A DNA stretch of 64,000 bases from Planctomycetaceae bacterium (GCA_041398825.1 JAWKTX010000003.1:248001-312000), one strand, 5' to 3'; shown: positions 1 through 10,466, numbered from the stretch's first letter. The notes: generated by a model not told the origin, from the letters alone. Numbers and translations are program-made.

Positions 1-3000
1 AACATCGCGACCGGTCTTCAGCTGACCATCCGTTTGCAGTCGAACCCGACTTCGCAGGTCATTCATCACAAGAGTCTGGTGGGTCTCTGCGATCCCCAGC
101 TCCCACGGCAGCCCGGCATGCTTGATGCTGGTCAGCGGGGAAGCACCGGTACCACCTTCGAACCCTGAAATCAGGATGTTGTCGGCATGGCCTTTTGACA
201 CGCCGGTCGCAACTGTTCCCACGCCAACCTCAGAGACCAGCTTGACGCTGATTCGGGCGGCCCGATTCGAATTTTTCAAATCGAATATCAGCTGTGAAAG
301 GTCTTCAATTGAGTAGATGTCGTGGTGAGGTGGCGGGCTGATCAAGCCCACACCCGGTGTCGAAAGGCGAGTCGCAGCAATGATCTTGTCGACCTTATGA
401 CCAGGGAGTTCGCCGCCTTCTCCGGGCTTTGCCCCCTGCGAAATCTTGATCTGCAGCTCGTCGGCATTGGTCAGGTACCACGAGGTCACGCCAAATCGTC
501 CGGACGCGACCTGCTTGATCGCCGATCGACGCAGATCGCCATTCGGATCCGGTGTGAATCGGTCGTACTGTTCTCCGCCTTCACCAGTATTGCTTTTGCC
601 GCCCAGACGGTTCATCGCAATCGCCAGTGATTCGTGAGACTCTGCCGAGATCGAACCGTAACTCATCGCTCCCGTGCAGAAGCGTTTTACGATTTCCTGA
701 ACCGGTTCGACTTCACTTAGAGGTACAGGTTTCCCCGTGCGAAACTTCAGCAAACCTCGCAGATTGCATGCACGCACAGTTTCTTTGTTGACCAGCTCTG
801 CGAAATCGCGATAGGCATTCTTATCCCCGGTTCGAGCCGCTTGCTGAATCCGTCCGATCGTGTGTGGATTCCATGCATGCTTCTCTCCATTCCGTCGCCA
901 GTGGTAAAGCCCGGGGTTCGGCAGCTCATGCGATATGCTGTCAGGATTCTCCGGGAATCCAAGATGATGTCGCATCAGGGATTCCTGCGCCAGTACGTCA
1001 AATCCCACACCTTTGATCCGGCTCTGAGTTCCGGCAAAGCAAAGGTCAATGACCTCTTTGGCGAGACCAAGTGCTTCGAAGATCTGAGCACCTTTGTAGC
1101 TTTGAAGCGTCGAAATGCCCATCTTGGCCATGACCTTCAACATGCCGTTTGCGACACCGGAGCGGTACGAAGCGATGATGCGATCGTCGTCCCAGTCTTC
1201 GGACAATTTGCCATCAACGCGAGCCTGTCGCAGCGCGTACAAGGCCAGGTAAGGGCTTACGGCATCAGCCCCATAGCCCATCAGAAGACAGAAGTGGTGG
1301 ACTTCACGCGCCTCACCGGTTTCGACAATCAATCCGATCTGTGTGCGTTCTTCATGGCGCACAAGGTGATGATGAACAGCACCCGTCGCCATCAGTGCGC
1401 TCACGGGGACGCGTTCCGCGCTGATCGCCCGGTCAGAAAGAACGATCAGGCTGTAGCCATCGCGAATGGCTTCGCGAGCTTCGCGGCAGATTCGCTCCAG
1501 TGCCGGCTTCAGCCCTTCGGTCCCTTCGGCTCGAGGGTATGTGATGTCGATCGTTCTGCTGCGCCATCCGCGATAGTTGATCCCCTTCAGATTTGCCATC
1601 TGATGATTCGTCAGAATCGGGTGAGGAACAGCAAGGCGGTGACAGTGCTCAGCCTTGGTGTCCAGGAGGTTTCCTTCCGGCCCGATGTAACACTCCAGCG
1701 ACATAATCACGTTTTCACGGATGGAGTCGATCGCTGGGTTCGTCACCTGAGCAAACATCTGATGGAAGTAATCATAAAGCATGCGAGGCTGTTCGCTCAG
1801 GCATGCCAGTGCAGCATCATTGCCCATCGAACCGATCGGGTCCTTGTCTGCCTTCAGCAATGGCAGCAGCATGAACTGCATCGTTTCGGATGTATATCCA
1901 AACGCCTGCATCTTGTTCAGCAGTTCCTGATCTACAATCCGTTCCGGTGGCTGAACTTTCGGAAGCTCGCTGAGCATGATCCGCTGTTCTTCCAGCCATT
2001 GCTTGTAGGGGCGTCGTGATGCAACGTCAGCCTTCAGCTCGGCGTCATCGATAATTCGCCCCTGCTCGAAGTCTACCAGAAACATGCGACCGGGCTGCAA
2101 TCGCCCCTTGTAAGCGACGTTTTCGGGTTCGATATCCAGCACACCAACTTCGCTGGCCATCACGACACGGTCGTCTTTGGTCACATAATAACGGCTGGGA
2201 CGCAGTCCATTTCGGTCCAGCGTGGCACCGATGTAGTGACCATCGGTAAACGAAATCGAAGCCGGGCCGTCCCAGGGTTCCTGCAATGCTGAGTAGTACT
2301 CGTAGAATGCCCGTTTGTGCTCCGGCATCGTCTGATGGTTTTGCCATGCTTCCGGCACCATCATCATGACGACTTCCTGCAGCGTTCGACCTGAGTGATA
2401 CAGCATCTCCAGAGCATTATCAAAACAGCCGCTGTCGGACGTGTGAGGTTCCACAATCGGGAACAGTTTCTCGAGGTCGTCCCCGAACAATTCGCTCTTC
2501 ATGATTCCCTGGCGGGCAAACATCCAGTTGGAGTTGCCTTTCACCGTATTGATTTCGCCATTGTGACTCATGAATCGCAACGGCTGAGCGCGGTCCCAGC
2601 TTGGGAACGTATTGGTTGCAAATCGGGAGTGGACCATGGCAAGGTGAGATTCGTAGTCTTCAGCCTGCAGGTCCTTGAAGAACCTGAGTACCTGAAACGA
2701 AGTCAGCATCCCCTTGTAAATGATCAGCTTTGTCGAAAGGCTGCAAACGTAAAACGCAAGCGCCTGTGACATGTCACTGTTGCGGAGTTTGTGGCTTGCC
2801 AGTTTTCGAATGATGAAGAGCTGCCGTTCGAACGCTTCAGCGTCCAGACCGGCCGAAGCCCCGACAAACAGCATTTCCATTGCGGGAGCAAAGTCGCGGG
2901 CGGTCTTGCCGATGTCAGCACCTTCAAAGTCGACGGGCAGTGATCGCCAGCCCAGCAACTTTTGGCCCTGATCGGCAATAAACTTTTCAACAGTTTTCTT

Positions 3001-3372
3001 GCAGGTCGCACGCTGCTCCGGGTCCTGCGGAAGAAAAACGATGCCCGCCGCATACTGTCCGGGCTCCGGAAGCGAGATGCCCATTTCTTCCCGGGCAACC
3101 CGCGTCATGAACTTGTGCGGCAGCGCCGTCAGCATTCCGGCACCATCGCCGGTGTTCTCTTCGCACCCACACGCGCCGCGATGGTCCATATGCCGCAGGA
3201 TGCGGTCGGCATCATCGATAATTTGATGGGTCCTGAGCCCCTTGATATGAGCGACAAAGCCGACACCGCAATTCTCATGCTCATTCGCAGGATCGTACAA
3301 GCCCGTCGCTTCGGGAGCTCCGAAGGGTGGTCGGGATGTCATCGGATACTGAGTGCTGCGGGTCTCTTCCAT
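1..3372 (-). CDS. gltB: Glutamate synthase large subunit, N-terminal part (window edge)
   Basis: Catalyses glutamate formation from glutamine and 2-oxoglutarate. The 1124 codons in the window read without a stop from ATG 3372. After a 34-residue propeptide comes Cys35 in NEHENCGVGF, the usual N-terminal nucleophile of the class II glutaminase domain after self-cleavage. Further motifs are HRGACGCEENTGDGAG, the MVHSRFATNTFPSW segment, the NGEINTVKGNSNWM segment and, near position 130, GFEGGTGASPLTS of the FMN/synthase domain. The gene continues past position 1, so the rest of the synthase domain and the C-terminal beta-helix are outside the window. The Cys position and motif order make the family certain. 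No small subunit is visible here. Confidence 0.96.
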   Translation of the reverse strand, partial: MEETRSTQYPMTSRPPFGAPEATGLYDPANEHENCGVGFVAHIKGLRTHQIIDDADRILRHMDHRGACGCEENTGDGAGMLTALPHKFMTRVAREEMGISLPEPGQYAAGIVFLPQDPEQRATCKKTVEKFIADQGQKLLGWRSLPVDFEGADIGKTARDFAPAMEMLFVGASAGLDAEAFERQLFIIRKLASHKLRNSDMSQALAFYVCSLSTKLIIYKGMLTSFQVLRFFKDLQAEDYESHLAMVHSRFATNTFPSWDRAQPLRFMSHNGEINTVKGNSNWMFARQGIMKSELFGDDLEKLFPIVEPHTSDSGCFDNALEMLYHSGRTLQEVVMMMVPEAWQNHQTMPEHKRAFYEYYSALQEPWDGPASISFTDGHYIGATLDRNGLRPSRYYVTKDDRVVMASEVGVLDIEPENVAYKGRLQPGRMFLVDFEQGRIIDDAELKADVASRRPYKQWLEEQRIMLSELPKVQPPERIVDQELLNKMQAFGYTSETMQFMLLPLLKADKDPIGSMGNDAALACLSEQPRMLYDYFHQMFAQVTNPAIDSIRENVIMSLECYIGPEGNLLDTKAEHCHRLAVPHPILTNHQMANLKGINYRGWRSRTIDITYPRAEGTEGLKPALERICREAREAIRDGYSLIVLSDRAISAERVPVSALMATGAVHHHLVRHEERTQIGLIVETGEAREVHHFCLLMGYGADAVSPYLALYALRQARVDGKLSEDWDDDRIIASYRSGVANGMLKVMAKMGISTLQSYKGAQIFEALGLAKEVIDLCFAGTQSRIKGVGFDVLAQESLMRHHLGFPENPDSISHELPNPGLYHWRRNGEKHAWNPHTIGRIQQAARTGDKNAYRDFAELVNKETVRACNLRGLLKFRTGKPVPLSEVEPVQEIVKRFCTGAMSYGSISAESHESLAIAMNRLGGKSNTGEGGEQYDRFTPDPNGDLRRSAIKQVASGRFGVTSWYLTNADELQIKISQGAKPGEGGELPGHKVDKIIAATRLSTPGVGLISPPPHHDIYSIEDLSQLIFDLKNSNRAARISVKLVSEVGVGTVATGVSKGHADNILISGFEGGTGASPLTSIKHAGLPWELGIAETHQTLVMNDLRSRVRLQTDGQLKTGRDV

Positions 3373-4104
3373 GTCGTCGGCCTTTCAAATTCAACTCGTC
3401 TGGATATCCGGACTGATTGACAGCCCGGAATACCCGTTCAACCTGGGTTCTGCCGACTTGTGACCGGTCGGCGCGGCGTGCGCATCGATTCTGCCACCCG
3501 GACCGCATGACACACGAAACTGAGGTCAGCGAAGGTGGCTATCTGGCTTTCGCGGCCGCGATGGCGGCCCAGCGTTTCACCGCCGCGGAGGCGACAGTTG
3601 CGAACATGCAGTGTTCAACCACCCGATCCGCCATCGCGCAGTCGCACAAAACCGAACGCCTGACGGCATCAGCGGTTTGTACCCCAGCGGGATCGGTTGC
3701 GAACAAGTGATTGAGATTCGGCATTTGCGTGGTAGACAATACTGGATTTCTGAATCAAGCGTACCGGCGAATCACGCCTCCCACATCGGGAGAACGCCTC
3801 GTATCGCGTCCCGGTGAAACTCGCCAACTTCGCCGGAAGGCTTTACCATCGATTTCCGTTTTCAGCGGGATTCTCACACGTGCGCTAGCGGAAAACAAGT
3901 TTCACCGGATCAGTTCTGTGTCCACACTGAGCATTTGTCCAGAAAACAGATCTGTGGCTTACCGAAAAATCGCAAATATCGTGCGTTTCACGAGCCTTAA
4001 GGCATTCCAAACGCGAGAAATCCGACTCTGCATCGCAAGGGGAAGCCGTCAGGCAGCTGTCAGATCGCTGTTCTGAAACGCTTCGGGCGGTCACCTACCG
4101 GGAC
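3373..4104. other. Intergenic region, no gene recognised
   Basis: This 732-base stretch separates the start of gltB from the 3' end of the TPR gene. Short open frames exist on both strands, but none has a recognisable domain, a good ribosome-binding site or coding-like composition. The gltB promoter and leader should lie in the part nearest 3373. I see no RNA structure I can name. Confidence 0.4.
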
Positions 4105-5856
4105 CTAACGGAGGATGGAAACATCTTCCAGGTCATTCAGGATTTCGGCTCGGCGGTTGCGAGACGCCTCGGCAGCCGGGATAGCCTCCGGACCGTCACT
4201 GAATGACAGACGCAGTCCATCGACTTCGATCTCCTGAATGTAATACGGCTGTGCCGATGTGAGGCGCGCGACCGAGGAGAGCGGATTATTGAAGATCCCC
4301 TGTCGCCGATTGCTGCTGGAATCTCCATTTTCCTGAGAATTCGGGCGAGACATAATCACATGGATGGCTGGCGTTCCCTGATAGTTGAGCGTTAATCGAA
4401 TTTGTGAGCTGGAATTTTCGCCCACTTCGCGCGAAGGACGCTCTTCGGCTCGCGGCACGAAGTTCATTTCAAGGCCCCGTGGTGTCGGTCGATAGCCAGC
4501 CGTATGAAACACTGATTCGCCGTCCGAAAAAGTGGCTTCTGCGTCTGCCAGTTTCCATCCGGAAACCGCGGCCAGGGAAATCGCATTTCTGCCACCCGTG
4601 AAACGCCGGGTTGCGACCAGGGTCGAAGACAGGTAGTGCTGGGCCGAACGTGGCAACTGATCCGGCCCAAGCGATTTGGCGCACAAAAGAAGACCTGGAA
4701 TTGGCACCCGAGCAACGATGGATTCGTTTTCCAGTAGTTCTGCGAGTCGGGCTTTGTCGTCGGAATGATAATACAGGGACACGAGGGCGATGGTGCTCTG
4801 GTCGTTTTCCAGTTTGTAGTCCATGTTGCAAAGGATCAGGTCCTCGGCATCGCGGTACTTCTGATGCCTTCCGAGCACCCAGGCACAGACCAGGTTTGCT
4901 TCCCAGTTTCGGTTCGAATAATCGTAGGCTTTCTGAGCCATTGCGACGGCGTTCTGGTCACCGTTCTGTTCCAGTATCAGCGAGAGGTTAGCCATGCTGC
5001 TGGCCATCATGTCATCCTGACGGAAGTGCCCGTCCCCGATTTCGGCCAGTCGCAGATAGGTACGCCGTGCTTCATCCAGTTGTCCCAGCTGTTGTTGCGT
5101 TCGCGCGACGTAGTACCAGTATGGCGGATAGCACTCCATGAATTTTTCCAGCCGCCCAAGCATTCGCAGTCGGCGTTCTCCATCGGGCTCAGACAGAACG
5201 TCCGACAGCTGATCGAGGTCCTGATCTCGCAAAAGCCAACGGTCCGGGATGTCATTTTTTCGGCTGAGACGCCAGAAACTGTCCAGAAACGTGCTGGAGC
5301 GGTTCATCAGACCAGAGAACTGAGATTTCTCGACGTTCCAGAGGTCCGAATCTCGCTTGATTTGCGTGCTGCGATAATCCCACCAGCTGTTGGCGCCGGA
5401 TTGAATGACGGAACCCAGCTGTCCCGTTGCCACCTGGGCTCCGATGACAAAGATTTCGGTCCCCATCTTGCGCTGCATGCCGCGCCGAAACTGTTCGTCA
5501 ATGACGGTTCGTTCACGCTCGCTGATCGAAAGTTGTCCGATTTCATCCAGAATCGCGCGGTACAGACTAATTACCTCAGGATCGTCAATCTGATTCAGGT
5601 CCAGATTGTTCAGGATACGCTGTTGTTCTTCCACAACAACATCTTTGCCGGGAGCTCGGCGAATTCGGTGCAATGCCGCTCGACAATAGTTCAGCGTCAC
5701 AGCGGTCTGCCGGCGAACACTTTCCGCACCTGAAGCTCCACTGGGTTCATCTGCGATTGAGGCTGAATTTCCGAAGAGAATCAGCAGGAAGGCAGTCACC
5801 AGGATACGGATCGAGAGGACACGGATCAAGAAGGTACTGAGGTGGGATGAGTTCAT
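4105..5856 (-). CDS. Secreted or periplasmic TPR-like protein of unknown function
   Basis: 583 residues. The N-terminus (residues 1-36) is a signal peptide: a few polar residues, a hydrophobic run LVTAFLLILFG, then SIADEP. Residues about 230-380 contain helical repeats of TPR character (WYYVARTQQQLGQLDEARRTY; ANLSLILEQNGDQNAVAMAQ; ANLVCAWVLGRHQKYRDAEDL). The C-terminal 150 residues are beta-rich, with no family I recognise. It is likely exported and used for protein-protein contacts; that is inference from the repeats. It is monocistronic, with 250 or more bases free of genes on both sides. Confidence 0.75.
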   Translation of the reverse strand: MNSSHLSTFLIRVLSIRILVTAFLLILFGNSASIADEPSGASGAESVRRQTAVTLNYCRAALHRIRRAPGKDVVVEEQQRILNNLDLNQIDDPEVISLYRAILDEIGQLSISERERTVIDEQFRRGMQRKMGTEIFVIGAQVATGQLGSVIQSGANSWWDYRSTQIKRDSDLWNVEKSQFSGLMNRSSTFLDSFWRLSRKNDIPDRWLLRDQDLDQLSDVLSEPDGERRLRMLGRLEKFMECYPPYWYYVARTQQQLGQLDEARRTYLRLAEIGDGHFRQDDMMASSMANLSLILEQNGDQNAVAMAQKAYDYSNRNWEANLVCAWVLGRHQKYRDAEDLILCNMDYKLENDQSTIALVSLYYHSDDKARLAELLENESIVARVPIPGLLLCAKSLGPDQLPRSAQHYLSSTLVATRRFTGGRNAISLAAVSGWKLADAEATFSDGESVFHTAGYRPTPRGLEMNFVPRAEERPSREVGENSSSQIRLTLNYQGTPAIHVIMSRPNSQENGDSSSNRRQGIFNNPLSSVARLTSAQPYYIQEIEVDGLRLSFSDGPEAIPAAEASRNRRAEILNDLEDVSILR

Positions 5857-6363
5857 GGGTTAGCGTCGCGTCTGATTCGAAAGCCACTGAAGCGGACGGT
5901 ACTAAACTATCCATCGTTGGTTAGGCAGACTCATGTGACTGCACCGTACTTCAGTAAAGCTCCTGACTACACCGCTGACGGCTCATCCCTGAACCGCGCA
6001 GGCCTCTGACCGTCTATCGTTTCATTTCAGCACCGGAAGGCAACCATCAAACCGCCGGAGATCTGACATCTCCTTGCCATCTCGATTGCTGTGACGATTC
6101 CGCAACGTGGAGAATCGGCGAATTTTGCGGGGTCAGCAGTAAGTGCGCTGCCAATGTTGACTCAGTGACTGCAGTCGCAGCGGATTTCGCGGTTGGCGTC
6201 GAAAAAAACTGGTATAGCCTCAAGTTTTGATTTCGGGTTAGTATCGGCGTTCGTCATCGTCAACGGCTGCCGTTGGCTGGGGAAGAATGCTGGCAGGAGC
6301 GCTGGCATCTGGTGGGGATCGGTAATTCTCGATTTCAGAGGCGGAGCCTCTGTGGAGGTCGGT
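5857..6363. other. Divergent promoter region, no gene recognised
   Basis: This region lies between the minus-strand TPR gene and the plus-strand aminotransferase, so it should hold both promoters. The aminotransferase frame stays open upstream to 6193, but that extension encodes nothing typical of the family and I do not count it as coding. A GGAGG at 6354-6358 is the ribosome-binding site used to place the downstream start. Confidence 0.45.
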
Positions 6364-7536
6364 GTGCGCAAGAATTTCCTTTCGTTTTCACTTCCGTTGG
6401 TTGGTCAGGAAGAAATTGATGAAGTCGTAGACACTCTGCGATCAGGGTGGTTAACTTCCGGCCCGAAAACAAGGCAATTTGAATCGGAATTCTCTGAGGC
6501 AACACGATCGCACGGAGCGCTGGCGTTAAATTCGTGCACTGCGGGACTTCACATTGCCTTGAAGGCATTGAACATCGGCCCCGGGGACGAGGTCATAACG
6601 ACTCCATTAACATTTGCCGCATCAGTAAATGTGATTGAGCATGTTGGGGCGACTCCGGTACTTGCAGATGTCGAACCGGACACGCTGAACATCGACCCGG
6701 CCAACGTTGAGCGAGCTATCACTTCCCGTACAAAAGCTGTCATTGCCGTCCACTACGCCGGGCATCCTGTCGAGCTGGATGCACTGCGAGATATTTGTCA
6801 GCGCCACCAACTGCATCTGATCGAAGACGCTGCTCATGGCATCGGAGCTGCTTTCCGAGGCCAGCCAATCGGCTCCGGAAACAACCTGACCGCTTTTAGC
6901 TTCTATGCGACCAAGAACCTGACCACCGGGGAGGGCGGCATGCTGACGGGGCCGACGGATCTGCTGGACCGGGCGAGAATCCTGAGTTTACATGGGATGA
7001 GCCGGGAAGCATGGAGCCGCTATGCCGCTGGCGGGAAGTGGGCCTATGACATTGTTGAACCCGGTTATAAGTACAACATGACTGACATTCAGGCAGCGCT
7101 TGGACTGCAGCAGCTTCGCCGGTTCGAAAAAATGCAATCGCGTCGCGCCGAGATTGTTTCTCAATATAACGCCGCATTTGCCCCACTCGCCGCTTTTCAG
7201 ACTCCAATCACGCGACTACATGTGCAGAATGCATGGCATCTGTATGTGCTGCGACTGAACGAGTCAGAATTGTCCATCACGCGTGATCAGTTCATCGACG
7301 AAATGACCGCGCGAAACATTGGAACTTCGGTCCACTTCATTCCCATTCATTTCCACTCGTTTTACAGCAGCAAGTATGGATTGAAGAAGGGCGATTTCCC
7401 AGTTGCTGAAGATGCATTCCGCCGAATGCTGAGCCTTCCGCTCTCCCCATCCATGACGGATGAAGACGTCAGCGACGTAATCGATGCCGTGCTGGAAATA
7501 CGCTCTGAGTTCTACTACCGACGGATGGCTGCTTAA
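6364..7536 (+). CDS. DegT/DnrJ/EryC1/StrS-family sugar aminotransferase
   Basis: A PLP-dependent enzyme of the family that aminates nucleotide-linked keto sugars, or carries out related dehydration, for surface polysaccharides. I start it at GTG 6364 because GGAGG sits 5 bases upstream and the product then begins MRKNFLSFSLPLVGQEEIDE, the normal family N-terminus. An ATG at 6193 would add 57 residues unlike the family. Landmarks are LRSGWLTSGPK, LNSCTAGLHIALKAL, the EDAAHGIGA segment and SFYATKNLTTGEGG, where Lys184 is the expected PLP lysine. The length (390 residues) is normal. The substrate cannot be told from sequence, and no other sugar-nucleotide genes lie nearby. Confidence 0.9.
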   Translation: MRKNFLSFSLPLVGQEEIDEVVDTLRSGWLTSGPKTRQFESEFSEATRSHGALALNSCTAGLHIALKALNIGPGDEVITTPLTFAASVNVIEHVGATPVLADVEPDTLNIDPANVERAITSRTKAVIAVHYAGHPVELDALRDICQRHQLHLIEDAAHGIGAAFRGQPIGSGNNLTAFSFYATKNLTTGEGGMLTGPTDLLDRARILSLHGMSREAWSRYAAGGKWAYDIVEPGYKYNMTDIQAALGLQQLRRFEKMQSRRAEIVSQYNAAFAPLAAFQTPITRLHVQNAWHLYVLRLNESELSITRDQFIDEMTARNIGTSVHFIPIHFHSFYSSKYGLKKGDFPVAEDAFRRMLSLPLSPSMTDEDVSDVIDAVLEIRSEFYYRRMAA

Positions 7537-7663
7537 CGGCTAACCTTCTGCTTTCGGTTCCGACGCACATCGCGGCTGGGTCTTCGTCGTTGTTTGGCGA
7601 TGGCACTGTATGTGACTATGCTTACCGAGTCTGGTGAGAATGGTCCACTGCAGGAGCTGTCGA

Positions 7664-9247
7664 ATGCGTTATGCTCAACTCGCTTGTTGTCCCGGCAATC
7701 ATGGTCTGTCTGGCATGAGTCATCGCCCGCGTGGCACGCACTGGTTTCGTGTGCTGATGGTGCTGGCAGTGCTCGGTATTTCTCAGCGTTCGATTCCTGC
7801 CGTCCAGAATATTGCTGTCGAAAATGAAGATTCGCGACCCTCTCTTTCTCTTTCTGAGTGGACGCTGGCTGAAGAAACGGTTTATGAAACACGAGTCATC
7901 GTTCGCGACTCCGGCGTATCCGGACCAGTGGTCCTATTGACCGGCGGTATTCATGGCAACGAACCCGCTGGAGCCGCCGCGGCAGAACAGATTGCCAAAT
8001 GGCCGATTCATTGCGGCAAGCTGATCTGTGTCCCTCGCGCGAACGTACCTGCATTGACGGCCGGAACGCGTTACATACCGGATGTGGAAAAGGCAGTTCG
8101 TGATCTGAATCGCAACTTCCATCACGAAGAGGGCGTGGTCGCCCCAAAGGGTGAGCTTGCCGCTCATCTATGGACACTCATCGATCGATATCAGCCAGAC
8201 TGGGTGGTCGACCTGCACGAAGGAATTGATTTCGGAAGGCTGAATAAAAACAGCGTGGGCAGTTCCGTGATTGCTTCCACAACGCCCGCCGCGGAGGCGA
8301 TGGCGGAACTCCTGATTTCCTGTGTCGATCAGGAAATTGCTCTTGCTGACCGCAAATTCATGCTGCGAGGTCCGGCGGTTCGGGGAAGTCTTGCCAGGGC
8401 CGCTTCGGAGCAATCGAAGTCATGTTCAACACTCATTCTTGAAACGACCGTCAAAGGTCAGTCGCTCGCATTGCGATCGCGTCAGCATCGTCGGATGGTT
8501 GCGACACTGCTTTATCGGCTTGACATGATCAGTTCTCCTGAGCTTGCCAATCAGTTTGTTTTCGACGTCGATCGGCCCAGGTTGAATATTGCTTTATTTG
8601 ACGATGTCGGCGTTGCTGGAAACGGGATCCCTTCACTTCAGAGTCTTTGGGGGGATCGGAACGATGTCACAATTGATCGGCTGTGTGGTGCCGATGTTCG
8701 TGCGGGTTCGCTGCAGCAGTTTGATCTGTTCTGCTGCAGTGGAGGATCAGGCAGCGCCCAATCGCGCTCGCTGGGCGAAGCCGGACGGGCCGAAGTGAAA
8801 AAGTTTGTGAACGATGGCGGCGACTATGTCGGCATCTGTGCAGGTTCGTACCTTGCGTGCAGCGGATTTTCGTGGGGGCTTGGCATCCTGGACGCGAAGA
8901 CTCGATCGAACCTCTGGCGTCGAGGCAGAAGTACGCTACCGGTAGGATTCAATGACCACGGACAACAGTTTTTCGGCACATCAAGCAAAGAGCTTCCCGT
9001 ACTTTACGCCAACGGCCCCGTCATCGAACCCCACGAACAGCCCGGGATTGAAGACTTTCAAGTTCTCGCGGTATTCAACGAAGAGGTTGCTCGGAATGAA
9101 ACTCCCGTCGGACTGATGAAGGGAACTCCAGCCATCGTCCTTGGCACTTTTGGAAAAGGAGAAGTGCTTTGCATCAGCCCTCATCCGGAACAAACAAAGG
9201 GAGCGACCGACCTAATCGTCCACGCGCTGGATTCACTTTCGGATTGA
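7664..9247 (+). CDS. Secreted M14-like (AstE/AspA-type) zinc hydrolase fused to a BPL_N glutaminase-like domain
   Basis: The start is ATG 7664, with AGGAG 7 bases upstream; a signal-peptide-like hydrophobic run (FRVLMVLAVLGIS) follows at residues 30-42. The first half is a succinylglutamate-desuccinylase/aspartoacylase-type carboxypeptidase domain: GGIHGNEPAG (His97 and Glu100, zinc ligands), LNRNF, and VVDLHEG (His185). The second half, from about residue 307 (LNIALFDDVGV), is a class I glutamine-amidotransferase-like fold as in the BPL_N family, with YVGICAGSYLA carrying Cys392 in the nucleophile-elbow position. Two hydrolase-like folds in one exported chain suggest action on a peptide or acyl-amino acid, possibly cell-wall derived; the substrate is unknown. 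An alternative start is ATG 7715. Confidence 0.78.
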   Translation: MRYAQLACCPGNHGLSGMSHRPRGTHWFRVLMVLAVLGISQRSIPAVQNIAVENEDSRPSLSLSEWTLAEETVYETRVIVRDSGVSGPVVLLTGGIHGNEPAGAAAAEQIAKWPIHCGKLICVPRANVPALTAGTRYIPDVEKAVRDLNRNFHHEEGVVAPKGELAAHLWTLIDRYQPDWVVDLHEGIDFGRLNKNSVGSSVIASTTPAAEAMAELLISCVDQEIALADRKFMLRGPAVRGSLARAASEQSKSCSTLILETTVKGQSLALRSRQHRRMVATLLYRLDMISSPELANQFVFDVDRPRLNIALFDDVGVAGNGIPSLQSLWGDRNDVTIDRLCGADVRAGSLQQFDLFCCSGGSGSAQSRSLGEAGRAEVKKFVNDGGDYVGICAGSYLACSGFSWGLGILDAKTRSNLWRRGRSTLPVGFNDHGQQFFGTSSKELPVLYANGPVIEPHEQPGIEDFQVLAVFNEEVARNETPVGLMKGTPAIVLGTFGKGEVLCISPHPEQTKGATDLIVHALDSLSD

Positions 9248-9484
9248 GCCAGTAGATGAAGGCGAACGCGACCTGCCGGAAGGAAGTAGTCAGGCGAGAC
9301 CTTCTGATTCAGACATGCATCAGGCGGCTTTCGGTTGGGACGTGCACCTGGTTGCCTGCTTCGGCGCAGGTTGCTTGTAGTTCTGCCACCAGATTCCGAA
9401 TCGTTTCATGGCGGCGACATCCGGGCGCGGTGAAGACCGAACGACAGGTTTAGCGTTCATGCTGACTTCTCATCCCTGAGTTCT

Positions 9485-9967
9485 TGAAATTCAATCGGAC
9501 AATAGCTCCGATCGCCGATTGACGTCAATGTCATTCTGAGGTTCCCCTGATTGCAATCACAAGAGTAAGCTCCAGCAGAGATTTCACGCGACTTTTGCCT
9601 GAATCCCCTCGGCTGATGAGGTCCAGCGATTGTCGATTTCCAGCCACAGCCTGATGTCCGGGTTTGGGCTGAACAATCTCGAACTGGATCTCCTGGATTC
9701 CATTTCCACGAGGAGCTGGGGCGGAAACATTGGTTCCACTGAATCGTTGTCCGATGCGACAGGGCCGATTCCAAGACAACTGATACTCAAGTCTACAACT
9801 TCTTCGTCGCGCCAAACCCAATATCCGCCAGCAACGGCTTTCCCACGCTCACAATGGACGCCAAGACGTCGCTACCGTTTGAGGTAGCCAACTCAAAGCT
9901 GAAATCTCTGACCGCTTCGTCTCCCCGTGAATGGAGGGCGCCGGACTCGGAGAATGTCTTCAAGCAT
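9485..9967 (-). pseudogene. Probable decayed gene, product unknown
   Basis: On the minus strand three open fragments in different frames follow each other: an in-frame start at ATG 9967 (MLEDILRVRRPPF), a second piece reading VLASIVSVGKPLLADIGFG and a third reading SDNDSVEPMFPPQLLVEMES. Each looks like real protein but none is long enough alone. This pattern matches the frameshifted genes immediately upstream on the same strand. I do not recognise the family, and the exact ends are uncertain. Nothing else is seen between 9248 and 9484. Confidence 0.3.
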
Positions 9968-9971
9968 CACT

Positions 9972-10466
9972 TCAGTGGCAATCCGAACTGCAACCCATGC
10001 TGAGTATCGTCACACCGATGATGACCGTTGCATCAGGTGCATGAGTGACAAAGAGTGTACGCACGGTCGATCTCCAGACCTCCGAATCCAGCTTTCCGTC
10101 ATAGGGTATCACTCGAGAATGTGACCAGCCGTTTGATCCCAGCAGTTCGTCAATCTGGTCGCCAGCCATTGTGTTCGTCGTATGAACAAGGACCGGGACG
10201 ACAGGAGGCCCGTAATCAGCCATTTTGCGACCTCTATCCCGTCACCTGGATCAACAAGGCGGCCATCATCCGACGTTACCATGTCCAGATCGTTGTCCAG
10301 GGAAATCAACGCGACGTCATAAAGCCCGGTCGATTCCAGGTGTTCAATCATCCTCCGTGCCACTGCGAAATACTCGACTACAGCCCATGCGGAAAAGGTC
10401 CGCGAGAACATCAGACATCGCTGCTCGTCGATCCGGATTATCCTCCAGAATCACACTATTCTGCAC
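9972..10466 (-). pseudogene. Receiver-like protein (cREC, cyclic-phosphate-processing receiver type), frameshifted
   Basis: Three consecutive frames together make one small receiver-like domain. The first piece from GTG 10466 reads VILEDNPDRRAAMSDVLADL (the acidic beta-1 motif). The second reads MIEHLESTGLYDVALISLDN, followed by DLDMVTSDDGRLVDPGDGIE. The third reads PPVVPVLVHTTN and NGWSHSRVIPY. LEDD, SLDHDL, VHTTN and GW..RV.PY are characteristic of the family described as a cyclic-phosphate-processing receiver domain, found near RNA-repair genes. At least two frameshifts separate the pieces (near 10370 and 10215), so it is unlikely to be functional unless the sequence is wrong. It is the last member of the minus-strand island. 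Confidence 0.6.

Noticed and set aside
841..2019. Long plus-strand open frame (392 codons)
   Set aside because: It lies opposite gltB, whose motifs on the minus strand are unmistakable; the plus-strand product has no domain.
4765..5733. Plus-strand open frame of 322 codons
   Set aside because: Antisense to the TPR protein; composition is that of a shadow frame.
6193..6363. N-terminal extension of the DegT-type aminotransferase from ATG 6193
   Set aside because: The extra 57 residues do not resemble the family and a good ribosome-binding site precedes GTG 6364.
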